Shown piece by piece: positions 1-9,484 of a stretch of 64,000 nt of DNA. Each line of letters opens with the position of its first letter. The stretch's first letter is position 1. A program made the position numbers and the translations under genes. The notes beneath the pieces were generated by a model, which saw only the letters and a list, made by a program, of their open reading frames with translations, made no database searches and was not told the DNA's origin. Origin of the DNA: Actinomycetales bacterium (GTDB lineage: Bacteria > Actinomycetota > Actinomycetes > Actinomycetales > Cellulomonadaceae); contig JAHLLI010000025.1 in assembly GCA_020444245.1 (NCBI GenBank), positions 1 through 64,000 of the forward strand. Direction: 5' to 3'.

Positions 1-832
1 CCAGGTCACAGGCCCGCGAGCCCCGAATCAGCCCCGAAGTGAGCAAACTCGGGTCGGATCGGGGTCTCCCTGAGGGGCGGCAGGGCATGTCGCCTGAACG
101 ACTCTCTGACCGGCGCCAGCAGGGCCTCGCCGTTGGCAGAGCGTGGTGCCCGTTGTCAGCTCGGGGCAACGGCGACGGTGCTGCGTTCCTCGTGACTGGC
201 GGGCGGAGCGGCCGCTACGCGCTGGCGGGGCCCGCTGCGGGTGCTGAACGCCGCGGGCCGTGTCCATTCTGGGCGGGTGTCCGTGCCGCGGCCCCGTCGG
301 ATGGTCGCGGTTACGCCGGCAGCGGGGAACTGACGCCCCGTCCGGCATCGGCCGCGGGGGCGGTCCGCGCACGCCGAGGGTGACGGTAGCGCGTGAACGG
401 GGGCCGTGGCGCGGCGAGAGCGCGCTCGACGACCACCAACGGCCTCGGCCCGCCGTCGGAAGGCGGGCCGAGGCCTACCCTCGCTTGCCGGCACCGCATG
501 GGGCTGTGGACCGTGAAATGCAGGGGGCACGGCCGCGCCGGTCTTCACCCACGGGGCCGCCGAACCGTGGGGCCCGCCAGACCTCGTGATCGCGGTCTTC
601 CAGAGCGGCACCTCACCGGACTGGGCGACGCGCTGGCGCGCCGACCTCCATCAGCGGATGAGTGCAGGTCGGTTCTGGCTTCAACGGGCTCCGAGCGATG
701 CCGAAAGTAGTGCGTGCCTCGATCTGGTCGCAGCCGAGGTTTCGCGGCCGCGGGTGCGGCGACCAGCCACCTTGACGTGCGCGGCTCGAGTCGCCTGGGA
801 GGTCGGCCCGAGCCGCATACGCACTGACCGCG
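1..832. other. Stretch with no supportable gene
   Basis: Several short frames are open on both strands here, but none has a convincing ribosome binding site, a recognisable domain or consistent codon use. They overlap one another in the way expected of non-coding GC-rich DNA. The only clear structure is the hairpin at 441-475. The segment probably separates the inositol cluster from an upstream unit or is decayed sequence. Confidence 0.5.
441..475. terminator. Strong hairpin, possible terminator
   Basis: Perfect 14-bp arms (GGCCTCGGCCCGCC at 441-454 and its complement at 462-475) enclose a 7-base loop. No T-run follows on either side, which is common in high-GC actinobacteria. The gene it would terminate is not evident. 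Confidence 0.5.
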
Positions 833-1939
833 CTACCCGGGGTTCGGGACGAGGATGTCGCGCACCAGTGACGACAGCTGGGCGTCGGCGTCCAGGAACT
901 GGCGAAGAGTTCGGCGGGTTGCGCCGAAGTCGGCGAACTCCTCGATGGCCATCCCGTCGGGCTCGTAGGCCCGCCGGAACTCGGGGAGCTTCGCTTCGAG
1001 CTCGGCCACGATGTCGGGATCCACCGGGACGTCGATCCGGGACGGCAGGTCGAGCGCGTTGTCGTTGATCTGCTTCTGCCAGGAGAACGGCGGAGAGATC
1101 ACCAGGTCGCCACCGACCAGCTCGGTGAGCTGGAGGTGGTTGCGGAAGGCTGCCGAGAGCAGTCGCGTTCGGAGCCCGCGCTCCTTGAGGATCTGGTGCG
1201 CGCGCTTCATCGCTGCGACACCTGCCCAGTCCAGGGCGCCCGGGGTTACGAGCGTGTTCGTGCGAGCCGCGACGACCTTGAGCCAGTCGTCCAACCGTCC
1301 GCCCATGAGCGTGGCCACCGGGCCCATGCTGTCGGTGGGAAGTCCTGCGGCCTCGCGGCGCTCGAGGCCGCGCTCGACGGCTTCAGCGACCCGGAGTACT
1401 TGGGGCACGGTGAAGGAGATCGTGGCGTTGATGCTCACGCCCCGGAACGTGACCTCCTCCATCGCCTCGATGCCTGTCTTGGTCGCCGGCAGCTTGACGA
1501 TGACGTTGGGTGCCAACGTGGAGAAGTACTCCGCCTGGTCGGCCAATGCCGCCGAGTCGCGGTGCAGGCGGGGGTCGGTCTGGATCGAGAGCCGACCGTT
1601 GCGGCCGGCGTGCTCGTGGAAGATCGGTTCGAGCAGGCGAGCCGCGTGGACGGACAGCTCCTCGACGACGGCCCAGCCGATCTCGGACTCGCCGGCGGTC
1701 GGCCGTTCGTCGGCGAGCTGGGCGATCCGCGCCGTCCAGCGCGGGAGGTCGGCCTTGATCGCGGCCAGGGCGATGACCGGGTTGCAGGTCGCGCCGACTG
1801 CGCCGAAGGCGATGGATTGGCGCAGCTCTCCCGGGTCCGCCGAGTCGTTCCACAGTGCCGTCCGGGGGAACGCCGTTGTCATCCGACCGAGCGGCGTGCT
1901 GGTGTCGATCGCGATCGGATCGGTGTCGAGCTGGGTCAT
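833..1939 (-). CDS. Transaldolase family protein of the inositol regulon
   Basis: Class I aldolase fold of the transaldolase family, 368 aa. The Schiff-base lysine is about K149 in VIVKLPATK, followed by the family strand SINATISFT, which matches the region after the TalB lysine. The start was placed at ATG 1939 because GGAGGAA lies just upstream; the frame is open to 2032 but that extension is low-complexity. It is transcribed away from the GntR gene and has the shared GntR-type operator at 2050-2069. Transaldolases are not part of the classical iol pathway, so the substrate here is unknown; recycling of sugar phosphates made during inositol breakdown is only an inference. Confidence 0.85.
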   Translation of the reverse strand: MTQLDTDPIAIDTSTPLGRMTTAFPRTALWNDSADPGELRQSIAFGAVGATCNPVIALAAIKADLPRWTARIAQLADERPTAGESEIGWAVVEELSVHAARLLEPIFHEHAGRNGRLSIQTDPRLHRDSAALADQAEYFSTLAPNVIVKLPATKTGIEAMEEVTFRGVSINATISFTVPQVLRVAEAVERGLERREAAGLPTDSMGPVATLMGGRLDDWLKVVAARTNTLVTPGALDWAGVAAMKRAHQILKERGLRTRLLSAAFRNHLQLTELVGGDLVISPPFSWQKQINDNALDLPSRIDVPVDPDIVAELEAKLPEFRRAYEPDGMAIEEFADFGATRRTLRQFLDADAQLSSLVRDILVPNPG

Positions 1940-2049
1940 TGCTTCCTCCGCTGCACTGCGCTCATCTGCGTCATCGTCGTTGGCGCATCCCGCCGCCGCG
2001 CCCATGCGGCGCTCGCGCAGGATCCATTCCACGCCAGAGAACTAAGACC

Positions 2050-2069
2050 TGTCAAGCATATGTCTGGAC
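2050..2069 (-). promoter_or_regulatory. Operator/-35 site A, upstream of the transaldolase gene
   Basis: On the minus strand this reads GTCCAGACATATGCTTGACA. It contains the dyad TGTC-CA-GACA, with a preceding T, abutting a perfect -35 hexamer TTGACA. It matches 19 of 20 positions with the site at 17875-17894 and resembles the sites before iolC and the ABC transporter. GntR/HutC proteins commonly bind TGTCnnGACA-type dyads. Confidence 0.7.
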
Positions 2070-2169
2070 AAACATACAAGAGATCGAGGGCTGGCCTGGG
2101 CGGTCGGAGCGTGCCGACGGACGAGAAAGCGACGTCGTCGTCGTGCAGGGTGCCTTCGGGTTGCGCGGC

Positions 2170-2907
2170 TCAGCCGGCGAAGAAGGTGGTGTCGAACGAG
2201 TATCGCGATGCGCGGTAGATGTGCTGGCCGAACTCGACGGCGTTGCCCGCTTCGTCGAAGGCGGTGCGCTCCATGGTCAGCAGGGCCGCGCGCGGCGGCT
2301 CGTCGAGCATCCGCGCTTCGGCGGCGGAGGCGGAGCGTGCTCCGATGCGCTGGTTGGCAATCCGTGGCTTGACGCCTCGCCCGCGCAGGCAGTCGTAGAG
2401 GCCGTCGGACTCGAGCTCGTCGCGAGTCGGGGCGATGCCGACCGGCAGGTAGTTGGTCATCAGGGCGATCGGCTCACCGTCGGCGAGGCGCAGCCTGCGG
2501 ACCATGACGACCTCGGAGTCGGCTGGCATGTCGAGAGCTGTGGCGACCTCAGGCGGCGCGGCAACGGTTGCGTGCTCGAGCACCTGGGTCGTCGGTGCCT
2601 TGCCGCTCTTGGACAGGTCGTCGAAGAGCGACGTGAGGTCGAGTGGGCGTCGGATCCGTGCCGGCGCCACGCGGGTGCCGGCGCCACGCCTGCGCACCAG
2701 GTGACCCTTGTCGACCAGCTTTCGCAGCGCCTGACGGGTGGTCGGGCGCGAGATCCCGAGCCGCGTGGCCATGGAGATCTCGTTCTCGAGCAGCTCGCCG
2801 GGGCTCAGCCGGCCGTCCTCGATCGCCGCCTGGATGGCCTGCGCGACCTGGTGGTAGAGCGGAATGGGGCTGCTCCGGTCCAGTTCGATGCGCAGCGGCT
2901 GAGACAC
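2170..2907 (-). CDS. iolR: GntR/HutC-family regulator, probable inositol regulator
   Basis: 245 aa. The N-terminal winged helix-turn-helix spans roughly residues 10-75, with PLYHQVAQAIQ and SRPTTRQALRKL as the family signatures. A UTRA effector domain follows from about residue 95 and ends in YRASRYSFDTTFF. It sits between the transaldolase gene and iolC, and dyads of the type this family binds occur at both of those promoters and at two more in the cluster. It is therefore the best candidate for the pathway repressor, probably released by an inositol derivative. The symbol iolR is by position and family, not by close orthology. Confidence 0.85.
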   Translation of the reverse strand: MSQPLRIELDRSSPIPLYHQVAQAIQAAIEDGRLSPGELLENEISMATRLGISRPTTRQALRKLVDKGHLVRRRGAGTRVAPARIRRPLDLTSLFDDLSKSGKAPTTQVLEHATVAAPPEVATALDMPADSEVVMVRRLRLADGEPIALMTNYLPVGIAPTRDELESDGLYDCLRGRGVKPRIANQRIGARSASAAEARMLDEPPRAALLTMERTAFDEAGNAVEFGQHIYRASRYSFDTTFFAG

Positions 2908-3024
2908 GGTGCCTCCCTGTCGACGCGAGGGGCGCGAGATAGCGCGATGACCGGTCCGACATCGCTGGCGGCCGTCCTGTGCGCAGTCTACCAGCAGATG
3001 GCGCGTATGTTCGTATGGCGGTAT

Positions 3025-3044
3025 GTCCTTACAAAGACTTGACT
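3025..3044 (+). promoter_or_regulatory. Operator/-35 site B, upstream of iolC
   Basis: GTCCTTACAAAGACTTGACT shares 14 of 20 positions with site C, including the TTGAC of the -35 hexamer. It is preceded by three GTATG copies at an 8-bp period (3005, 3013, 3021), which may be extra half-sites. It is the most degenerate of the four sites. Confidence 0.5.
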
Positions 3045-3138
3045 AGACGACCCGTCACGGTGCATCGTCGTCCTGACCCCGGAACGCCGGGGGTGACGGG
3101 GCACGGAGGCCGGCCGCCGTGCGCGGACAGGAGACGGT

Positions 3139-4110
3139 GTGACGGGCTCAGCCACCCCCGAGGTTCTCACGATGGGCCGGAGCGGAGTCGACCTCTATCC
3201 CCTCCAGACAGGCGTGCATCTGGAGGACGTCGACACGTTCGGCAAGTTCCTCGGTGGCAGTCCGACGAACGTCGCCGTGGCGGCCGCCCGTCTGGGGCAC
3301 CGGGCCGCGGTTCTCACCGGTGTGGGGGACGACCCGTTCGGCCGCTTCGTGCGGCGGGCCATCCGCGACTTCGGGGTCGATGACGCGTACGTGGTCGTCG
3401 TGCCGGACCTGCACACTCCGGTGACGTTCTGCGAGATCTTCCCACCGGACAGCTTCCCTCTGAGGTTCTATCGGGCGCCGAGTGCACCGGATCTTCGCCT
3501 CAAGCCGCAGGACGTCCCGCTGGACCTGGTCAGGGCCGCCCGAGTGCTCTGGTTCACCGCGAGCGGGCTCTCCGTGGAGCCCAGCCGGTCCGCCCACCTG
3601 GCGGCCCTGGACGCCCGCCCCGACGGACTGACGATCCTCGACCTCGACTACCGCCCGATGTTCTGGCAGTCGGCGGAGCACGCCCACCGTGAGGTGGCCG
3701 GCGTGCTGCCCCGGGTCGACGTGGCGGTGGGCAACCACGAGGAGTGCGCGATCGCGGTCGGCGAGGAGGACCCGGAGCGCGCTGCGGACGCCCTGCTGGC
3801 TTCCGGCGTGGACCTCGCGGTGGTCAAGCTCGGTCCCGACGGCGTCTTCGCGGCCAGCCGTGCAGAGCGACTCCACATCGGCCCGGCGCCGGTCGAGGTG
3901 GTCAACGGCCTCGGTGCCGGCGACGGCTTCGGTGGTGCGCTGTGCCACGGGCTGCTCGAGGGCTGGCCGCTGCGCCGCACGCTCACGTTCGCCTCGGCCG
4001 CCGGCGCGATCGTCGCCGCGCGGCTCGAGTGCTCCGGAGCCATGCCGACCGTCGCGGAGGTCGAGGAGATGCTGGCTACCGGCAAGGCGCCCACACGGGA
4101 GGTGGCGTGA
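3139..4110 (+). CDS. iolC: 5-dehydro-2-deoxygluconokinase
   Basis: PfkB-family sugar kinase, 323 aa, expected to phosphorylate 5-keto-2-deoxy-gluconate in the fifth step of myo-inositol catabolism. The N-terminal GRSGVDLYP, the GGSPTNVAVAAARLG substrate segment and the C-terminal GAGDGF motif (about 259-264, catalytic Asp about 262) are all present. The GTG start at 3139 has AGGAGA four bases upstream. It is the first gene of the plus-strand iol operon, and its stop overlaps the next start as ATGA. Regulation is probably through site B. Confidence 0.92.
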   Translation: MTGSATPEVLTMGRSGVDLYPLQTGVHLEDVDTFGKFLGGSPTNVAVAAARLGHRAAVLTGVGDDPFGRFVRRAIRDFGVDDAYVVVVPDLHTPVTFCEIFPPDSFPLRFYRAPSAPDLRLKPQDVPLDLVRAARVLWFTASGLSVEPSRSAHLAALDARPDGLTILDLDYRPMFWQSAEHAHREVAGVLPRVDVAVGNHEECAIAVGEEDPERAADALLASGVDLAVVKLGPDGVFAASRAERLHIGPAPVEVVNGLGAGDGFGGALCHGLLEGWPLRRTLTFASAAGAIVAARLECSGAMPTVAEVEEMLATGKAPTREVA

Positions 4111-5003
4111 TGGAGCTCGCCGAGCTCGTCGAGGTCCGATTGCACGACCCCGCGGCAGTCGCCACGCGGCTGGCGGCCCGTGTGCCGTTCGCGGGGCTGG
4201 GCAGGGGCGAGCGGCTCCTGGTCATCGCCGCTGACCACCCGGCTCGCGGCGCGCTCGCCGCTGGGCACGACCCGTCGGCGATGGAAGACCGCTGGGACCT
4301 GCTGCGCCGGATCCGGACCGCCCTGGCGAGACCTGGCGTCCACGGCTTCCTTGGCACCGCGGACCTCGTCGAGGACCTGACCCTGCTCGGGGCCCTCGAG
4401 GGCAAGTTCGTCCTCGGCTCGATGAACCGTGGCGGGCTGGCGGGCACGAGCTTCGAGCTCGACGACAGGTTCACGGGCTACGACGCGGCCGGCATCGCCG
4501 CCGCTGGCCTGGACGGCGGCAAGATGCTGCTGCGCATCGACCCGGATGACGCGGGCTCCATCGCCACCATCGAGGCCTGCGCCCATGCGGTCGACGAGCT
4601 CGCCGACCGCGCCCTGGTCTCGCTGATCGAGCCGTTCTGGAGCACGCGCAGCCAGGGGCGGGTGCGCAACCAGCTCGATCCCGAGCTCGTCGCCCGGGCC
4701 GTCGCCATCGCGTCGGGCCTCGGCCGGACGTCCGCGTACACCTGGCTCAAGCTGCCGTTGGTCGCCGACCAGGCGCGGGTGGTGGCCGCCTCCACCCTGC
4801 CGGTTCTCGTGCTCGGCGGCGAGGTCCCCGAGAACGCCGAGGCCGCGCTCGCGGGCTGGGGTGCCGCTCTCGAGCTGCCGACCGTCCGCGGGCTCGCGAT
4901 CGGCCGTTCGCTCCTCTACCCCCCCGGCGGTGACGTTGCAACCGCGGTCGACGGCGCTGTGGCGCTGCTGGGACCCCGTCCGGAAGGAGTGCTCACCCGA
5001 TGA
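4110..5003 (+). CDS. DeoC/LacD-like aldolase of the Cgl0158 family
   Basis: 297 aa (beta/alpha)8-barrel protein that in actinobacterial iol clusters stands where IolJ (6-phospho-5-dehydro-2-deoxygluconate aldolase) is expected. Recognisable segments are LVIAADHPARGAL near the N-terminus, SMNRGGLAG, a LLRIDP strand and LVSLIEPF. The start at 4110 overlaps the iolC stop and the gene overlaps iolB, so the three are translationally coupled. Cleavage of the IolC product to dihydroxyacetone phosphate and malonate semialdehyde is inferred from its operon position. No canonical IolJ gene occurs in the window. Confidence 0.8.
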   Translation: MELAELVEVRLHDPAAVATRLAARVPFAGLGRGERLLVIAADHPARGALAAGHDPSAMEDRWDLLRRIRTALARPGVHGFLGTADLVEDLTLLGALEGKFVLGSMNRGGLAGTSFELDDRFTGYDAAGIAAAGLDGGKMLLRIDPDDAGSIATIEACAHAVDELADRALVSLIEPFWSTRSQGRVRNQLDPELVARAVAIASGLGRTSAYTWLKLPLVADQARVVAASTLPVLVLGGEVPENAEAALAGWGAALELPTVRGLAIGRSLLYPPGGDVATAVDGAVALLGPRPEGVLTR

Positions 5004-5920
5004 CAGACACTGACCGCCTGGTCCGTCGCGCAGGTGACCCGTCGCGCGGTGAATCGGTGACCGCCGTCACGCCTGGGGACGCCGGCTGGGGGTGGAGCGG
5101 GCTGGAGGTCCGCGACCTCGTGGCCGGCGAGCCGTGGCACGTCGACCTGGACGGACGCGAGGCGGTGGTCGTCCCGCTGAGCGGTGGTGTCCACCTGTCC
5201 GTCACCGGTCCGTCCTCCGCGGAGATCGACCTGGCCGGGCGGCCCGACGTGTTCGCGGGGCCTACCGATGTCGCCTACCTGCCGGTCGGCTCGAGCGTGG
5301 ACCTCACCGGCGACCGCGCTCGGATCGCCGTGGCGACCTCGCGCGCCTCGCGCGTGCTCCCGCTGCGCCACGTCCCGCGGGAGTCGGTACGGGTGGACCT
5401 GCGTGGCGCGGGCTCCTGCTCGCGTCAGGTCAACAACTTCACGATCGCGACCGACGTCGAGGTCGACCACATCCTGACCTGTGAGGTGGTGACGCCGGGC
5501 GGCAACTGGTCGTCCTACCCACCGCACAAGCACGACGAGCACGGCGAGGACGAGCGCGTGCTGGAGGAGATCTACTACTTCGAGGTGGCCGACGGGCCGT
5601 CAGGCCCCGGCGTCGGCTACCACCGCACCTACGGCACCCCGGACCGGCCGATCGACGTGTTCACGGAAGTCCGCTCGGGCGACACCGCGCTGGTGCCGCA
5701 CGGCTTCCACGGGCCGTGCATGGCCGCGCCCGGCCACGACCTGTACTACCTGAACGTCATGGCGGGGCCGGCGGCCGACGGTCGATGGCTCGCGGTCGAC
5801 GACCCGGCAGTGACGTGGGTCCGGCGCACCTGGGAGCACCAGGAGGTCGACCCCCGTCTGCCGTGCCCCACACCTCCTGCTCTGCCTGACGGCGTCGACG
5901 ACGACGCCCCGACCCACTGA
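5000..5920 (+). CDS. iolB: 5-deoxy-glucuronate isomerase
   Basis: 306 aa, close to the usual IolB length. Two cupin-like halves are visible, and the metal-ligand block PPHKHDEHG (about 174-182) is followed by LEEIYYFEVADG, diagnostic of IolB. A later HGFHGP block supplies another histidine. It isomerises 5-deoxy-glucuronate to 5-keto-2-deoxy-gluconate, the substrate of IolC. ATG at 5000 overlaps the preceding stop by four bases. Confidence 0.93.
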   Translation: MTDTDRLVRRAGDPSRGESVTAVTPGDAGWGWSGLEVRDLVAGEPWHVDLDGREAVVVPLSGGVHLSVTGPSSAEIDLAGRPDVFAGPTDVAYLPVGSSVDLTGDRARIAVATSRASRVLPLRHVPRESVRVDLRGAGSCSRQVNNFTIATDVEVDHILTCEVVTPGGNWSSYPPHKHDEHGEDERVLEEIYYFEVADGPSGPGVGYHRTYGTPDRPIDVFTEVRSGDTALVPHGFHGPCMAAPGHDLYYLNVMAGPAADGRWLAVDDPAVTWVRRTWEHQEVDPRLPCPTPPALPDGVDDDAPTH

Positions 5921-5928
5921 GGACACTG

Positions 5929-7878
5929 ATGAACGCCACCCCGTCCACCTCTTCGTCGGCGACCGTGCGGCTGACCGTCGGCCAGGCCCTCGTGCGGTTC
6001 CTCGCACATCAGTGGTCCGAGCGCGACGGCGAGCGCACCCGGCTCATCGCGGGCTGCTTCGGCATCTTCGGCCACGGCAACGTCGCCGGGTACGGCCAGG
6101 GCTTGCTCCAGGCCCACGTCGAGGCGGTCGAGGCCGGCTATGGACCGGGTTCCGCACAGGGCGAGGTCGGCCCCGACGAGCTGCCGTACATCCTTGCGCG
6201 CAACGAGCAGGCTGCCGTGCACACCGCGGTCTCGTACGCGCGCACCAAGGAACGGATGCAGACCTGGGCGGTCGGGGCCTCGATCGGCCCCGGCTCGACC
6301 AACATGATCACCGGGGCCGCGCTCGCCACGATCGACCACATCCCGGTCCTACTGCTGCCGTCTGACGTGTTCGCCAACCGGATCCCCGACCCGGTGCTCC
6401 AGCAGCTCGAGCACCCGCTGGGCCCGGACGTCACGGTGAACGATGCGTTCCGGCCCGTGTCGCGCTACTTCGACCGCATCTGGCGCCCCGAGCAGCTGCT
6501 CGCCTCGTTGCCCATGGCGATGCGCGTGCTGACCGACCCGGTGGAGACCGGTGCCGTGACTCTCGCCCTGCCCCAGGACGTGCAGGCCGAGGCGTTCGAC
6601 TGGCCGGTGGAGTTCTTCGCCGACCGAGTCTGGCACGTGCGTCGGCCGCCGGCCGAGGCTGGCGCGCTGGTTCGGGCGGCCGAGGTGATCCGCTCGGCGC
6701 GCAAGCCGCTCGTGGTCTCCGGCGGGGGCACGATCTACTCCGCCGCCTCCGCCCAGCTGCGGGCATTCGCCGAGGCGACGGGGATCCCGGTCGCCGACAC
6801 CCAGGCCGGCAAGGGCGCGATCCCGTGGGATCACCCGCTCGCGGTCGGGGGAGTCGGTTCGACCGGCGCCGGTTCGGCGAACGCGTTGGCCCGTGAGGCC
6901 GACGTGATCATCGGCGTCGGCACGCGGTACACGGACTTCACGACGGCGAGCCACACGATCTTCGCCAACCCCGACGTGCGGTTCGTCAACATCAACGTCG
7001 CGGCGTTCGACGCCGCCAAGCACGCGGCCACGATGGTGGTCGGCGACGCCAGGGAGGCCCTTGGGGCACTGACCGACGCTCTCAGCGGCTACACCACCCC
7101 GGCCGAGTGGCGCGGGCGGGCTACCGCCGAGGTCGCGGCGTGGGCCGCCGAGACCGAGCGCTGCTACCACCTCGGCCACGGTCCGCTGCCTGCCCAGACC
7201 GAGGTGTTCGGCGCACTGAACGAGCTGATGGGCGATGACGACATCCTCATCAACGCCGCTGGGTCGATGCCCGGCGACCTGCAGTGCCTGTGGCGGGCCA
7301 GGACGCCGGTGGGCTACCACTTGGAGTACGGCTACTCGTGCATGGGGTACGAGGTCCCGGCCGCGATCGGCGCCAAGCTCGCCCGGCCGCAGTCGGAGGT
7401 CGTTGCGATCGTCGGCGACGGTGGCTGGCAGATGATGCCGACCGAGATCCTCACGGCGGTCGCTGAGGGCGTGAAGGTGATCTACGTCCTGCTGGAGAAC
7501 CACGGCTTCGCCTCGATCGGCGCGTTGTCCGAGTCGCGCGGGTCCCAGCGGTTCGGGACCAGCTACCGGATGCGCAATCCGGCGTCGGGGCTGCTGGACG
7601 GCGACCTGCTGCCGGTCGACTTCGCCAAGAACGCCGAGAGTCTCGGCGCCAACGTCCTGATTGCGCACGGCGTCGACGAGTTCCGGAAGGCCTACACCCA
7701 GGCCGTGGCGGCCGACGTCGTCACGCTGATCCACATCGAGACCGACCTGCTAGGCCCCAACCCGCCGGGTACGGCGTGGTGGGACGTGCCGGTCTCGCAG
7801 ACCTCGACGCTGGCCAGCACTCAGCAGGCCCGGGTCGAGTACGACCAGGCGCACGCGAGCCAGCGCCGCTACCTGTGA
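5929..7878 (+). CDS. iolD: 3D-(3,5/4)-trihydroxycyclohexane-1,2-dione hydrolase
   Basis: 649 aa thiamine-diphosphate enzyme that opens the inositol-derived ring to 5-deoxy-glucuronate. The catalytic Glu is about E93 in LARNEQAAVHTA; the Mg/ThDP-binding GDG is at about 496-498 in VGDGGWQMM, followed by NHGF. The long N-terminus and YGYSCMGYEVPAAIG are typical of IolD rather than acetolactate synthase. It starts 8 bases after iolB and precedes iolA by 27 bases. Confidence 0.95.
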   Translation: MNATPSTSSSATVRLTVGQALVRFLAHQWSERDGERTRLIAGCFGIFGHGNVAGYGQGLLQAHVEAVEAGYGPGSAQGEVGPDELPYILARNEQAAVHTAVSYARTKERMQTWAVGASIGPGSTNMITGAALATIDHIPVLLLPSDVFANRIPDPVLQQLEHPLGPDVTVNDAFRPVSRYFDRIWRPEQLLASLPMAMRVLTDPVETGAVTLALPQDVQAEAFDWPVEFFADRVWHVRRPPAEAGALVRAAEVIRSARKPLVVSGGGTIYSAASAQLRAFAEATGIPVADTQAGKGAIPWDHPLAVGGVGSTGAGSANALAREADVIIGVGTRYTDFTTASHTIFANPDVRFVNINVAAFDAAKHAATMVVGDAREALGALTDALSGYTTPAEWRGRATAEVAAWAAETERCYHLGHGPLPAQTEVFGALNELMGDDDILINAAGSMPGDLQCLWRARTPVGYHLEYGYSCMGYEVPAAIGAKLARPQSEVVAIVGDGGWQMMPTEILTAVAEGVKVIYVLLENHGFASIGALSESRGSQRFGTSYRMRNPASGLLDGDLLPVDFAKNAESLGANVLIAHGVDEFRKAYTQAVAADVVTLIHIETDLLGPNPPGTAWWDVPVSQTSTLASTQQARVEYDQAHASQRRYL

Positions 7879-7905
7879 CCCGCACCGAACAAGGAGACAG
7901 TCCGC

Positions 7906-9405
7906 ATGACCACCATCACCCCGCACTGGTTGGACGGCGCGCCCTTCGAGGGCACCCACGAGAAGACCTCCCCGATCTACAACCCCGCCACGGGCGAGGT
8001 GATCGCCGAGCTCGCACATGCGACGCCCGACGAGGTCGAGACGATCATCGCGAGCTCCAAGAAGGCGTCCGAGAGCTGGTCCCAGGTTTCGCTCGCCAAG
8101 CGCACCGCGATCCTGTTCCGGTTCCGCGAGCTGCTGGTCGAGCACACCGACGAGCTGGCCGAGATCGTGACCCGCGAGCACGGCAAGGTGCTCTCGGACG
8201 CCAAGGGTGAGATCGCCCGCGGCCTGGAGGTCGTGGAGTTCGCCTGCGGGATCCCGCAGCTGCTCAAGGGCGAGTTCTCCGAGCAGGCGGCGACCGGCAT
8301 CGATGTGTACTCCTTCCGTCAGCCGGTGGGCGTGGTGGCGGGCATCACGCCGTTCAACTTCCCGGTGATGATCCCGCTGTGGATGTCGCCGGTGGCGATC
8401 GCGACCGGCAACACCTTCATCCTGAAGCCCCCGGGGCGCGACCCGGGCGCCGGCATGTTCCTTGCCGAGCTTTGGAAGAGGGCCGGGCTGCCCGACGGCG
8501 TGTTCAACGTCGTGCACGGCGACCGCAACGTCATCGGCCGGTTGCTGACGCACCCGGACGTCGACGCCATCTCCTTCGTCGGCGCGACCACCACGGCGAA
8601 GATCATCTTCGAGACCGGGACCAAGCACGGCAAGCGAGTCCAGGCGCTCGGTGCTGCGAAGAACCACGGGCTGGTGCTGGCCGACGCCGATCTGGACAGC
8701 ACGGTCAACAACCTCATCGCTGCGGCGTACGGTGCGGCGGGCGAGCGGTGCATGGCCCTGCCGGTCGCCGTGGTCCAGGAGGAGATCGCCGACGAGCTCG
8801 TCGCCCGGCTGGTCGCCAAGGCCAAGCAGGTCAAGGTGGGTCCGGGGACGGCGCCGGACGTCGACATGGGCCCGGTCATCTCCGAGCAGGCCAAGGCGCG
8901 GATCACCGGCCTGATCGACTCGGCCGAGGCCGAGGGCGCCGAGATCCTGGTCGACGGCCGGGGTCACGTCGTCGAGGGCTACGAGAGCGGCTGGTTCCTG
9001 GGCCCGACCATCGTCGACAAGGTCAACCCTGAGATGACGATCAACAAGGAGGAGGTCTTCGGGCCGACCCTCGAGATCATCCGGGTGACGAGCCTGGAGG
9101 AGGGGATCGCGCTGATCAACGCCAACCAGTACGGCAACGGCACGGCGATCTTCACCTCGTCGGGCGAGGCCGCCCGCACGTTCACCCGCGCGGTCCAGGT
9201 CGGCATGGTCGGCGTGAACGTGCCGATCCCGGTGCCGGTGGCCTGGCACTCGTTCGGCGGCTGGAAGGAGTCACTGGTCGGTGAGACCCACATCTACGGC
9301 CCCGAGGGCGTGAAGTTCTACACCCGCGGCAAGGTCGTCACCCAGCGCTGGCCCAAGCAGTCCGGGGCGGTGTCGTTCCACTTCTCCGGCGACTCGCAGA
9401 AGTGA
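7906..9405 (+). CDS. iolA: Methylmalonate/malonate-semialdehyde dehydrogenase (CoA-acylating)
   Basis: 499 aa aldehyde dehydrogenase of the MmsA/IolA type, converting malonate semialdehyde plus CoA to acetyl-CoA and CO2. The catalytic Cys is about C282 in GERCMALP; the substrate segment TPFNFPVMIPLWM is clear. The usual aldehyde-dehydrogenase Glu is replaced in LGAAKNH, as expected for CoA-dependent members. AAGGAGA lies just upstream of the ATG. It is the last gene before a strong terminator hairpin, completing the iolC-aldolase-iolB-iolD-iolA operon. Confidence 0.94.
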   Translation: MTTITPHWLDGAPFEGTHEKTSPIYNPATGEVIAELAHATPDEVETIIASSKKASESWSQVSLAKRTAILFRFRELLVEHTDELAEIVTREHGKVLSDAKGEIARGLEVVEFACGIPQLLKGEFSEQAATGIDVYSFRQPVGVVAGITPFNFPVMIPLWMSPVAIATGNTFILKPPGRDPGAGMFLAELWKRAGLPDGVFNVVHGDRNVIGRLLTHPDVDAISFVGATTTAKIIFETGTKHGKRVQALGAAKNHGLVLADADLDSTVNNLIAAAYGAAGERCMALPVAVVQEEIADELVARLVAKAKQVKVGPGTAPDVDMGPVISEQAKARITGLIDSAEAEGAEILVDGRGHVVEGYESGWFLGPTIVDKVNPEMTINKEEVFGPTLEIIRVTSLEEGIALINANQYGNGTAIFTSSGEAARTFTRAVQVGMVGVNVPIPVPVAWHSFGGWKESLVGETHIYGPEGVKFYTRGKVVTQRWPKQSGAVSFHFSGDSQK

Positions 9406-9410
9406 GGGCC

Positions 9411-9449
9411 GCGTCGCCTGCGGGAGCCTGGGGTTCCCGCAGGCGACGC
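9411..9449 (+). terminator. Terminator after iolA
   Basis: Perfect 15-bp arms (9411-9425 and 9435-9449) flank a 9-base loop, starting a few bases after the iolA stop. This is the strongest hairpin of the locus and separates the iolCBDA operon from the transporter promoter. Confidence 0.8.
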
Positions 9450-9484
9450 GCTCGATCGTGGCTAAGTTGTTACAAACGTTTAAA

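Noticed and set aside
586-1068. 160-codon plus-strand frame at the left end
   Set aside because: It runs through the 3' end of the transaldolase gene on the opposite strand and has no recognisable domain or good ribosome binding site.
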